Of a stretch of 64,000 nucleotides of DNA, positions 56,445-64,000 are shown piece after piece (the first letter of the stretch is position 1; each line of letters starts with the position of its first letter). Under the pieces are notes generated by a model, which did no database searches, was not told where the DNA came from, and worked only from the letters and a program-made list of their open reading frames with translations. The DNA lies in the NCBI GenBank assembly GCA_017860615.1, contig JAGDMU010000020.1, forward strand, positions 36,645 to 100,644, written 5' to 3'. A program made the translations under genes and the position numbers. This DNA is from Pseudomonadota bacterium. Lineage in GTDB: Bacteria > Campylobacterota > Campylobacteria > Campylobacterales > Sulfurospirillaceae.

Positions 56445-58337
56445 TTAGGGTTTTAGACTTTTTTCATACGCTAAAGGATACTTTAAAAGTGGCAGGTATT
56501 CGCCATCATACAGGGCATCTTTTTCATCAATCAATGTCTCCACAATGCCCACACCTTGGGTGAGTGTTGCCTCTTTTTCAATAGGACGATCCGTAATGAT
56601 TTCGCCCATTCTATAGGGCGTACCATCAAGATGCGTGTATGCTTCTTTGGCATTTCTAAAATAACGATAGGTAAAAGGCGTTTGAGCAAACACATCTTTT
56701 CCCAAAGTAAAGCGTTGGGTTGCAACCACTTTTCGATACCCAATAGCACCATTTAAAGCCTCTTTTTCAGTAGGGTAAAGCAGTCTTGGATGAATAAAAC
56801 CCTCGTCGCTCAAATAGGCTTTTTTTTCCACAAATTCGCCCATAAGCTTGACATGTAAACGTTGCTGTTCTTCTAACGTATCGGGGTTTGTCAAGTCTAA
56901 AGTGCGCCAATTATCGCTATAGCCTCGCTCTTTGGTGATCTGTCCAGTTAAAAACGCCTCCATACTTTGAGGCATCACACCGTACAGATTGGCTCCGACC
57001 ACATGCTTTAAAAAGTAGCCAAATTCACCCTCGTTTTTTGCACGATTGATGGGGTCGCCTCGGTTTGAGCTTGCTTTGCCGTCTTTAATGCTGTAAGCCA
57101 GATAGTCCATTTCACCCCAGCCGAGCTTTTCAGGAAATTTGCGTGGGAATGCCCATGTGGAGTCTATGGTGTTGCCACTGCCTGAGGTAAACGAAGAGGG
57201 CTCAAAGCCGTAATTATCGCTATGACAACCAACGCATTGCATCAGCTCTTCGCCTTTTTGCGCTCGCAAATGCCCTTTGGTATCTTCGATAAACCCAGCG
57301 AGTATCCAGCCTGCACCATTGCTGATCCAACCTTGTTTTTCATTGAGATAGAGGGGTGCGTTCTCCTCTTTTTCGGTAGCTTCACCAGGGTAGAACATAT
57401 GGGTTTTAACCATATAACGGATCTCTTTCACCCGTGTGGCACGTGTGCCATTTTTGCGTAAATCAACATAGTGCAAAGGGTGTGCAAATTCGGTGTAAAG
57501 TGGGTAAAGCCCACGATGTACCTCTGTGGTACTGGCTTTGCCATAGTACATTTTGGGGTCGCTTGGCTCTAACCTATCGGTAATGGCACGCTCTAAGAGG
57601 TCAAGGTTTTTCGCATAAATGGTTTCGCTCCACGCTTCTTTCTCATCTTGCATAAAAGCTTTAGGGAGACGAATGTAAATGCCAGAGACACTGCCACTCA
57701 TAGGTGTAAAGATGCCATAAGGCATAAAATTGATGGCGCGCCAGCCTGTCATCGTACCAAATAATGCGCGCTCTTTGGCGTTTGTTCTTACAAAACCATC
57801 TGCTTTTGCGGGTAAATCCTCAGGGCTTAAGTCTGGAAACAGTCGCCATGCGGATGTGTCTTGCCCATTTTCCCAGCCCAATTTTCCACCCCGTTTAGCA
57901 TAGGCTTCAGCCCAGTTATTCTCATTGAGATAATCGAGCATTTTAGCCTCATCAAAGCGGTTCTTACTTTTTTGATACGCCGCTTCTAGCTTTTCAGGAA
58001 AGAGGGTATTTTCCCAAGGGTTGATGCTAGGGGAGCGTGTTTGTTGAGTTGCAGGGGTAAAACTATAGGTCGTTTGCAAGTTGCCTGTGATGCTTGAAAG
58101 CCCTGCTTGGGGGTTGTTGTTTCCTAAACGTGCGCGAGCAGGGGCATTGGTGTGGCAAAAAAGGCAAGCGTTTTGTGTGCCACCACTGGTTTCGATGTAA
58201 CACTGTGCGGGAATGTTTGCGTAGGGATTTGTAAAGGTGGTTCGGCTTTTAAACTCGCCTTGCAATGCTCCGCCAAAGCCCAAAATAGGGCTTAGGCAAA
58301 GGACGAGCAAAAAGCGATTAAAGTCCAGGGATACCAT
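56445..58337 (-). CDS. exported dihaem cytochrome c-like protein
   Basis: A 630-residue periplasmic protein: signal peptide (FNRFLLVLCLSPILGFGGAL) and two CxxCH haem-binding sites, NACLFCHTN (Cys58, Cys61, His62) and LMQCVGCHSDN (about 365-371). The rest has no domain I recognise. Segments such as FMPYGIFTPMSGSVSGIYIRLP and HPLHYVDLRKNGTRATRV suggest a large globular fold. The chosen ATG lies inside the last 20 bases of the phosphatase gene. A longer frame upstream would overlap that gene more. It is therefore probably translated with PhoX. Confidence 0.82.
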   Translation of the reverse strand: MVSLDFNRFLLVLCLSPILGFGGALQGEFKSRTTFTNPYANIPAQCYIETSGGTQNACLFCHTNAPARARLGNNNPQAGLSSITGNLQTTYSFTPATQQTRSPSINPWENTLFPEKLEAAYQKSKNRFDEAKMLDYLNENNWAEAYAKRGGKLGWENGQDTSAWRLFPDLSPEDLPAKADGFVRTNAKERALFGTMTGWRAINFMPYGIFTPMSGSVSGIYIRLPKAFMQDEKEAWSETIYAKNLDLLERAITDRLEPSDPKMYYGKASTTEVHRGLYPLYTEFAHPLHYVDLRKNGTRATRVKEIRYMVKTHMFYPGEATEKEENAPLYLNEKQGWISNGAGWILAGFIEDTKGHLRAQKGEELMQCVGCHSDNYGFEPSSFTSGSGNTIDSTWAFPRKFPEKLGWGEMDYLAYSIKDGKASSNRGDPINRAKNEGEFGYFLKHVVGANLYGVMPQSMEAFLTGQITKERGYSDNWRTLDLTNPDTLEEQQRLHVKLMGEFVEKKAYLSDEGFIHPRLLYPTEKEALNGAIGYRKVVATQRFTLGKDVFAQTPFTYRYFRNAKEAYTHLDGTPYRMGEIITDRPIEKEATLTQGVGIVETLIDEKDALYDGEYLPLLKYPLAYEKSLKP

Positions 58338-60159
58338 GGATGTAGCCCACGGGTGCTTGGAATTTATCGATTTTAGGGGCAACTTGTATCTGAAGAACTT
58401 TATCCATGGTTTTGATGAAATCACCTTGGTGTTGGGCGTTGCTCATGATGTAGGCATGACCGTTGAGGTTCTCAACCACCTGAAGCCCTGTGGACTCAGC
58501 ACCTGCTGGAACGGAGAGAATACGAGAGAGTTTTTTGGTGTCGATGTTGTACGCCCAAACATAGTTGTTCACATGGGTTCCGCTGTCCTCTCCGATGAAG
58601 AGCGTGCGAGCACGAGAAGAGTAAAAGACGTTGTCTGTGTTGGCGACTTTATCGACGGCACAGGTATTTCCAAACATATCGGTGGCGATCTCTTCGCCTA
58701 AAAGCGGTGCGGGTACGTGCATTGAAACGGGTACAAAATCACTCTTAATGAGTTCGCCATCGCTGTCACTTATGCCGCTAGAGAGGGCAACTTCGTAGGT
58801 TCCTCCACAGCGATTTTTAGCGACTTTGATGTCATCTTTGGCAAAACTGGCATCTTTTGCCATCCCTTTTTCGATGTAAGACATCGCGATGTAGAGTTTT
58901 TTATCTTCTTTGTTAAACGCTACGCCTTCCATTTTGTTAAACTCGGTGGTAGCCCCTAAGTAAGCGGCATAACGGCGTGTCTCTAAAAAGGCTGCGGCAC
59001 GCTCCATATTGGGTTTGAGTTTAAGGTACTCTATCTCAGAGTGACCCGCTTTGACGGCTTTAAAGCCCTCGTGTTTTTGAGGGTCATACTCAGCAGGCGC
59101 ATACGCTTCAAAGATATCGTTAAAGGTGAGGTTCTCTTTCCAACGCCATACCTCTTCACTGCTTGCGTGACCTAGTTTTATCCAATTTAGGATTGCTTGA
59201 CCGCCATCTTTAGCATTATCTTCGTTGGTTTGCTTCCAAACAGCCGCGTAGAGTGTACCGCTGTCGAGCTCTTTTTCGCCATCACCTACGTACATGTAAA
59301 GTCCGACTTGGGTACCATCATCGCCAAAAAAAGCGGTTTTGGCATCGCTCATGACTTTTGCCATTTCCCATGTTCCATGCCCCATCGCGTAGTGTTTTTT
59401 AACAGAGGTTTTGCCATTGGGTTTTACGGTGACTTCGGTGATGTAGCCATAGTCATACGCTTTGGCTTCTTGCTTGCCTTCAAAGTAAAGCTCACTCATC
59501 GCTTTAAGCCCTTTTTGGGCTTTTTTGTACTCTTTCCCACTTGCCGCGGTAAAGTAAAGATCATAATCCTCTTCGCTTCCTAAGTGGGTATTCCAAGGGG
59601 TTTGTGACCCAAAACAGGGAATCCAAATGCCACCTACTTTAGAAAAGTCGATGGGGTATTGGTCAACCGCTTTGAGTTTGCCATCTCGCATATCTTGATG
59701 AATGGACGTCAGTGTCATGCTCATAGGAGCGCGGTTGTGCCACATTTCACTTTTTTCTGCGGATGAGCCATCGCTTAAGATCCAGTCATACTCATAGTGC
59801 GTCACCAAATAGAGAGAGCCTTCAACATTTAAAAGCGAGTTGCTATCGGGTGTTTCAGCGATGAGTGGCTTTCCAAAAGGGTCCATTAACGGTTTTTGGG
59901 AGATGCTGTAAAGCTGACCCGCAGGATTTTTGCTGGTACCTACTTTGTCTTTGACGCCAAAAAGTGTCTGATACGAAAGTGCTCTTTCGATCTTTCCGCC
60001 GTTTGGCGTGTGGATGATGACTTTAGCTTCTGAGTAAGCTTTCGCCATTTTTTCAGGTGTGTTAGGTGCTTCCATACCGATAAATTCAACACTAGAGTCT
60101 GCACAAAGGCTTGATGCTGCTAAAGAGAGCGAAACGAGTAGGGGTGTTAATGATTTCAC
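58318..60159 (-). CDS. phoX: PhoX-type alkaline phosphatase (DUF839)
   Basis: A 613-residue exported phosphatase. PhoX features include GGIWIPCFGSQTPWNTHLGSEE (the metal-ligand Cys and Glu), AMGHGTWEMA, DDGTQVGLYMYVGDGEKELDSGTL and a late EDSGTHVNNYVWAYNI. The enzyme uses iron and calcium and releases phosphate from many esters. The signal (MKSLTPLLVSLSLAASSLCADS) has no twin-arginine motif, unlike classical Tat-exported PhoX. Start GTG 60159 behind TTGGAGG. Its 3' end overlaps the cytochrome gene. Confidence 0.88.
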   Translation of the reverse strand: MKSLTPLLVSLSLAASSLCADSSVEFIGMEAPNTPEKMAKAYSEAKVIIHTPNGGKIERALSYQTLFGVKDKVGTSKNPAGQLYSISQKPLMDPFGKPLIAETPDSNSLLNVEGSLYLVTHYEYDWILSDGSSAEKSEMWHNRAPMSMTLTSIHQDMRDGKLKAVDQYPIDFSKVGGIWIPCFGSQTPWNTHLGSEEDYDLYFTAASGKEYKKAQKGLKAMSELYFEGKQEAKAYDYGYITEVTVKPNGKTSVKKHYAMGHGTWEMAKVMSDAKTAFFGDDGTQVGLYMYVGDGEKELDSGTLYAAVWKQTNEDNAKDGGQAILNWIKLGHASSEEVWRWKENLTFNDIFEAYAPAEYDPQKHEGFKAVKAGHSEIEYLKLKPNMERAAAFLETRRYAAYLGATTEFNKMEGVAFNKEDKKLYIAMSYIEKGMAKDASFAKDDIKVAKNRCGGTYEVALSSGISDSDGELIKSDFVPVSMHVPAPLLGEEIATDMFGNTCAVDKVANTDNVFYSSRARTLFIGEDSGTHVNNYVWAYNIDTKKLSRILSVPAGAESTGLQVVENLNGHAYIMSNAQHQGDFIKTMDKVLQIQVAPKIDKFQAPVGYIHGIPGL

Positions 60160-60314
60160 GAGAGCCTCCAATAAAATTTTACTAGCACAATCGTAGAGAA
60201 GAAGTGTTACAAATCCGTTACAATCTTAAAAAAGAACGTTAGATCAAGGATACAATAGAAAGCTTGAAGAAAGCTATTCTACAATAAACAAAATTATACC
60301 CTAAGGAGCGAAAG

Positions 60315-61055
60315 ATGAAAAATTTTTTAGTTGCAATCATGGTATTGTTGCTTGCAACAGTGGGTTTTGCGAAAGAGAGTGTTGTCTCGTATGAGGTGGA
60401 TGGGAAAACGTATGAAGGTTACTACAGTACACCCTCCGATAACGCACCATTGGTCTTCATCATCCATGATTGGGATGGACTTAATTCCTATGAAATGAAA
60501 CGTGCAAAGATGCTCAATACCTTAGGTTATGGTGCATTTGCGATAGACCTTTTTGGAAAAGGGGTTAAGCCTGTGAGTGTTGAGGAGAAAAAAGCGCTCA
60601 CCAATGCCCTCTACAATGACAGAGCAAAGATGCAAAAGCTTCTGAGTGCCAGCTATGAAGCGGCAAAAAAAGAGGGTGCTAATGTCAAAAATGCCATTGG
60701 TATAGGCTATTGCTTTGGTGGAGCAGCACTTTTGGAAATGGCACGTATGGGAACACCGCTTAAAGGTTTTGTGAGTTTTCATGGCGGTTTAGCAACGCCT
60801 GCAGGAGAGGATTATAAACAAACCAAAGGTTTTGTACTGATCTTGCATGGAACTGCGGATGAGAGTGTAAGCATGGATGAGTTTGCAGCCCTTGCCAAAG
60901 AGCTTGAAAAAACAGGTCTTAAACATGAAATGGTCACGTATAGCGGCGCTCCTCATGCATTTACAGTCTTTGGAACAGAAAGGTACCGAGAAGATGCCGA
61001 TAAAAAATCATGGAGAAGATTGGTCGAATTTTTAGATGAGACACTTTCTAAATAG
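60315..61055 (+). CDS. exported dienelactone hydrolase family protein
   Basis: A 246-residue alpha/beta hydrolase with signal peptide (FLVAIMVLLLATVGFA). The nucleophile elbow is GIGYCFGGAALLEMA (Cys, as in dienelactone hydrolase), the acid is in HGTADESV and the His in SGAPHAFTVFG. Periplasmic relatives act on unknown esters. A GGATACAAT -10-like element and AAGGAG precede it. Confidence 0.9.
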   Translation: MKNFLVAIMVLLLATVGFAKESVVSYEVDGKTYEGYYSTPSDNAPLVFIIHDWDGLNSYEMKRAKMLNTLGYGAFAIDLFGKGVKPVSVEEKKALTNALYNDRAKMQKLLSASYEAAKKEGANVKNAIGIGYCFGGAALLEMARMGTPLKGFVSFHGGLATPAGEDYKQTKGFVLILHGTADESVSMDEFAALAKELEKTGLKHEMVTYSGAPHAFTVFGTERYREDADKKSWRRLVEFLDETLSK

Positions 61056-61099
61056 GGTATGTTTTTTGCTTGTACTTAGACATGTAAAAAGGAGTTGCA

Positions 61100-61462
61100 A
61101 TGGACAACAGACTATTTCAAGTTGACCCGTACGCAGGTATTAGTTACGGGCTTTATAATTCAATCAAAGGTGAAAAGGGGAGTTTTGAAGACTTTTTACT
61201 TCATTATGACTCAACAGGAGCAGGTGAAGGCGATAGCTCATGGCTAACCAAACTCATTACTGAAAATACCACCGATGCCCTTAGCTCCCCAGAAGTATGG
61301 GAAGCGATGAATACACTGGGTATCAGTGGGCTTGATTTTATGGGTTCATCGGATTACTTCGACACTCAAGTAAGTGCGCTTAAACTTCAACTCATGCAAG
61401 CCTTTAGCAAGCGTGAAGATTACGAAGAGATGAAGCCACTTTTAGAGCAGTTAATGAGTTAA
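61100..61462 (+). CDS. hypothetical protein, 120 residues
   Basis: A small acidic cytosolic protein (DNRLFQVDPYAGISYGLYNS start) with no motif I recognise. AAAAAGGAG precedes the ATG, part of it from a CATGTAA repeat just upstream. Composition and codon use match the neighbours. Convergent with the next gene, overlapping by four bases. Confidence 0.75.
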   Translation: MDNRLFQVDPYAGISYGLYNSIKGEKGSFEDFLLHYDSTGAGEGDSSWLTKLITENTTDALSSPEVWEAMNTLGISGLDFMGSSDYFDTQVSALKLQLMQAFSKREDYEEMKPLLEQLMS

Positions 61463-61815
61463 CGACACACGTAAGTGATCATATCCGACTCAATGGAGCC
61501 AATTCTTGCTTGTGCCCATTGGGTTTGAGTGTCACTGTTAATGGCTTTGACCGATTTGATGCTTGTGCCCAAAGAGCGAATAACTTTTGAAGGGCAGTTG
61601 ATCTCCACTTTTCCATAAAGCATAGTATCGTAGCTTAAGCGTTTGTAGGTGAGTATAAAGTTTGTGTTCTTTTTGCTCTCCTCTACAACATAATATTTGT
61701 ATATATCTTTATAGACACTACGGGGTATCTCTACCTCTTTGGTTTTACTTGCTCCATAGGCGTTCGCAGCTAAAAAAAGAGCACAAAATAGTGGAAAAAT
61801 TCTTCGTAATGCCAT
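61459..61815 (-). CDS. small exported protein, unknown function
   Basis: A 118-residue protein with signal peptide (LRRIFPLFCALFLAANAYGA) and a small mixed domain (YKDIYKYYVVEESKKNTNFI, MLYGKVEINCPSKVIRSLGT, MITYVCR). Two cysteines in the mature part could pair. Start ATG 61815 behind AGGAG; the TTG six codons earlier is unlikely. Confidence 0.78.
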   Translation of the reverse strand: MALRRIFPLFCALFLAANAYGASKTKEVEIPRSVYKDIYKYYVVEESKKNTNFILTYKRLSYDTMLYGKVEINCPSKVIRSLGTSIKSVKAINSDTQTQWAQARIGSIESDMITYVCR

Positions 61816-62002
61816 TTTTATCTCCTGTATCAATTTAAACTTATTCTAGCAAAAGCTGACTCAATGTGCCATTAGTAGGCTCTTTTTGAGTGATTAAATC
61901 ATGATAATTTCACAATTTATTCATCTTTAGGATACAATAGGCTTTCGCAAGAACTCTCATAGGTTTCTTCACAGTGTCGTAAGTTTGTATAAAGGGCTTT
62001 GT

Positions 62003-63307
62003 ATGGGACATAGCGTAGAAAAAGAGCAAGAACAAAAAGAGAAGATCAAGCTTCTATCGCGTGAACTTCGCACGGTGCAAAAAAACCTTGTGGAGCAGTT
62101 TTATACTGACCCGCTCACACGCCTACCCAATCTTTATAAACTACGCCATGATCTTGAAGAACTCAACGAGTTTACACTCATCGTTGCCAATATTGACAAC
62201 TTTAAACTCCTCAATGATTTCTACGGTTTTGTTGTGGGTGACTTCATCTTAGAATCTTTTGCTAAAACGCTTAAAATTGAGCTTCAAGAGGTGGCTGTTT
62301 ACCGCATTGCTGGCGATGAATTTGCTATTTTGTTGCATGAGCGGATGAGCTTTTATCTGCTTAAAAATTACCTAACCCATCTTTCCAAGCAACTTACCCA
62401 TCTCAAATACGCTTACGCGCAAACAGAGATTTACGTAGACTGTACGCTCTCGTCTAGTGCAAGTTTTTCAAGCGATGATATTTTTTCAAAAGTGAGTATG
62501 GCGCTCAAATACGCTAAAAAAGAGCAATTGAAGTTTTGGATATACGAAGATACAATGAACTTTTCACAAGAGTATGAAAGTAACCTCAAATATGCGACGA
62601 AGGTGCGTAAAGCGATTGTCGATTTTTCAGGTATTGTGCCTTATTTTCAGCCGATTATCGACAATGTCAGCAATGAGATTATTAAATTTGAAGCGCTTTC
62701 ACGTCTTGTGGATGAAGAAGGCGTTATTCATTCTCCGCACAATTTTATTCCGATTGCAAAGATGATTAAAGTGTATGACAAAATCACGATGACCATCATC
62801 GACAAAAGTTTTAAAGTCTTTGAGACACATCCGTTTGACTTTAGCATCAACCTCTCTTTTGAGGACATTATAAACCAAGAGATTTATGACTTTATTATCC
62901 GAAAACTACGCGACTCCAATATGGGGCATCGTGTCACTTTTGAGCTTTTAGAGTCTGAAAAAGTCAATGATTTTAACAAAGTCGTGCATTTTTTCAATGA
63001 GATAAAACGCTATGGAGCGAAAGTAGCGATAGATGATTTTGGAAGTGGTTTTTCCAACTTTTCGTATATCATTAAGCTCAATCCTGATTTTATCAAGATC
63101 GATGGAAGCCTTATAAAAGACATTGACAAAGATAAAAACGCGCAGATTGTCGTTGAAACCATCGTCGATTTTTCCAAAAAACTGGGCATCAAAACCGTTG
63201 CAGAGTTTGTGCACTCCAGTACGGTACTTTCTACTGTAAAACAGCTTGGCATTGACTACTCACAAGGCTATTTTATCGATATGCCTTCGCCTCAAATTAT
63301 GATGTAA
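62003..63307 (+). CDS. GGDEF-EAL protein, probable c-di-GMP phosphodiesterase
   Basis: A 434-residue cytosolic protein. The GGDEF domain (about 30-180) has YRIAGDEFAIL, in which the first glycine is Ala, so cyclase activity is doubtful. The EAL domain (about 205-434) keeps the catalytic set: EALSRL, INLSFEDI, ELLESEKV, IDDFGSGFSN, FIKIDGSLI, VAEFV and SQGYF. It should therefore hydrolyse c-di-GMP. A short coiled coil precedes GGDEF. Start ATG 62003 behind AAAGGG; a TTG six codons upstream is less likely. Confidence 0.92.
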   Translation: MGHSVEKEQEQKEKIKLLSRELRTVQKNLVEQFYTDPLTRLPNLYKLRHDLEELNEFTLIVANIDNFKLLNDFYGFVVGDFILESFAKTLKIELQEVAVYRIAGDEFAILLHERMSFYLLKNYLTHLSKQLTHLKYAYAQTEIYVDCTLSSSASFSSDDIFSKVSMALKYAKKEQLKFWIYEDTMNFSQEYESNLKYATKVRKAIVDFSGIVPYFQPIIDNVSNEIIKFEALSRLVDEEGVIHSPHNFIPIAKMIKVYDKITMTIIDKSFKVFETHPFDFSINLSFEDIINQEIYDFIIRKLRDSNMGHRVTFELLESEKVNDFNKVVHFFNEIKRYGAKVAIDDFGSGFSNFSYIIKLNPDFIKIDGSLIKDIDKDKNAQIVVETIVDFSKKLGIKTVAEFVHSSTVLSTVKQLGIDYSQGYFIDMPSPQIMM

Positions 63308-63310
63308 GCT

Positions 63311-63661
63311 TTACGCAACTTCACTATCCCATAAAATACTCACGCCATACTCTGGATCGGTAATGACATATTTGTAGTACTCACTTGTGCCTTTTCGCCC
63401 ATGCAAACGCACCGCAATCTGCCCCTCTTTGAGAAGCTGTTTCATCTCGTATTCACTCAAACTTCGCTTGTTCCAGCGTAAAAAAGTGTTGGAATAAACT
63501 CGAAAACGACACGAGGCATCGCTACTAAACACATAGTCATCGTTGATGTCCCGCTCTTTTTTTGCATGTTCACACGTATAAAGATTGACCTTTTGACCTT
63601 GAATGGTCAGTTTTTGTGAGATCACATTACCACCGCAATAGGGGCATTTGCCAAGAATCAT
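63311..63661 (-). CDS. zinc-ribbon protein, topoisomerase C-terminal-like
   Basis: A 116-residue protein opening ILGKCPYCGGNVIS, with YTCEHA and ASCRFRVYSN: a four-cysteine zinc ribbon like the C-terminal repeats of DNA topoisomerases I and III. The second half has a winged arrangement (EYEMKQLLKEGQIAVRLHG) also seen after such ribbons. It may be a stand-alone nucleic-acid-binding module. Start ATG 63661 behind GAGGTGTG. Confidence 0.75.
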   Translation of the reverse strand: MILGKCPYCGGNVISQKLTIQGQKVNLYTCEHAKKERDINDDYVFSSDASCRFRVYSNTFLRWNKRSLSEYEMKQLLKEGQIAVRLHGRKGTSEYYKYVITDPEYGVSILWDSEVA

Positions 63662-63755
63662 CACACACCTCAGTTTTGATTTATGATGGTATGGTAGCAA
63701 AGTAGGAAAGAAGAAGTGTAAAATATTTCAGGATGAAAGATTTTACAGTAGAGCG

Positions 63756-64000
63756 TTAGTATCTTTGAATATTCTCAGAGTCAAGTATATGTAAGCCTAC
63801 TTTAGGATTGAGTCCTTCTTGAAGCATTGCTTGTGCTACATCTTCAACTTTAATTGCTTTATGTGAACGAGGTATCACTAGGTTAAAAAGTTTCAAAAAG
63901 AAGGCTCCTAAAGATTCACCAAAACGAAATTTAGGGCGATTAGGAGCTATCAGTAAAGAAGGGCGAAAATGATAGGTTGATATGAAGTGTAAAGCGTTGA
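63756..64000 (-). CDS. NAD(P)-binding oxidoreductase, C-terminal part (cut by window edge)
   Basis: A frame open to base 64000 encodes the last 81 residues of a protein, including STYHFRPSLLIAPNRPKFRF, GESLGAFF, IPRSHKAIKVEDVAQAML and ending SENIQRY. This is the C-terminal pattern of HTATIP2/YwnB-like NAD(P)-binding proteins of the atypical short-chain dehydrogenase group. The Rossmann part lies beyond the window. Confidence 0.7.
   Translation of the reverse strand, partial: NALHFISTYHFRPSLLIAPNRPKFRFGESLGAFFLKLFNLVIPRSHKAIKVEDVAQAMLQEGLNPKVGLHILDSENIQRY

Overview
The window reads as chromosome of a Campylobacterota (epsilonproteobacterial) organism, most likely Sulfurospirillum or a close relative. 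The evidence is gene order: sppA, amidohydrolase, aroQ, aminopeptidase, folK, flhF, flhG, membrane protein, fliA, fliM, fliY on one side, and gyrA, flgP, flgQ, flgR, asd, UPF0114, hemE on the other. Both follow the Campylobacter arrangement. AT-rich coding, GTG/TTG starts, a UbiE/MenG methyltransferase, a TAXI-type TRAP transporter and many c-di-GMP proteins fit a free-living, respiratory, motile member of the group. No database search was possible; the genus is inference.

Layout. 1-3.7 kb: the end of a sensor kinase with a Cache-domain partner, a HemN-like radical SAM gene with a possible 36-residue ORF upstream, and a small secreted protein. 3.8-14.5 kb: housekeeping genes (ppaC, ubiE/menG, xseA, an adenine deaminase, FMN riboswitch-ribB, gpx) and two diguanylate cyclases. 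14.5-25.8 kb: YitT, SppA and amidohydrolase on the minus strand, then the long aroQ-to-fliY run on the plus strand. 25.8-30.7 kb: a tightly overlapping sugar-transfer cluster (GT-C-like membrane protein, ArnC/GtrB-like GT2, WbqC family, WecE-like aminotransferase, SMR-type flippase). 30.7-35.8 kb: EF-hand and DUF4405 proteins, prs, lepA, comF. 35.8-36.6 kb: a REP-associated transposase between perfect 28-bp inverted repeats. 36.7-43.9 kb: gyrA to hemE. 43.9-48 kb: radical SAM gene and TAXI TRAP transporter. 48.1-48.4 kb: a strong promoter, the 5' two-thirds of a tRNA-Asn and a terminator. 48.4-64 kb: accessory metabolism (lactate/malate dehydrogenase, phosphoketolase, DDAH-like hydrolase), an AT-rich AAA ATPase that could be a phage-defence gene, VOC and DJ-1/PfpI proteins, a PhoX-type phosphatase with a dihaem cytochrome, dienelactone hydrolase, and a GGDEF-EAL protein.

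The most striking observation is that four housekeeping loci (aroQ, prs, the 5' end of gyrA, tRNA-Asn) each lack a short internal or terminal stretch, and the three protein genes are thrown out of frame. The rest of each gene is well conserved. Because three of these genes should be indispensable, assembly or consensus error is the leading explanation, but the pattern needs read-level checking. The best candidates for little-described biology are the five-gene sugar-transfer cluster, the lone AAA ATPase with a CPFC hook-like motif, and an over-represented palindrome (TTTACATGTAAA and its core) scattered over the whole window.
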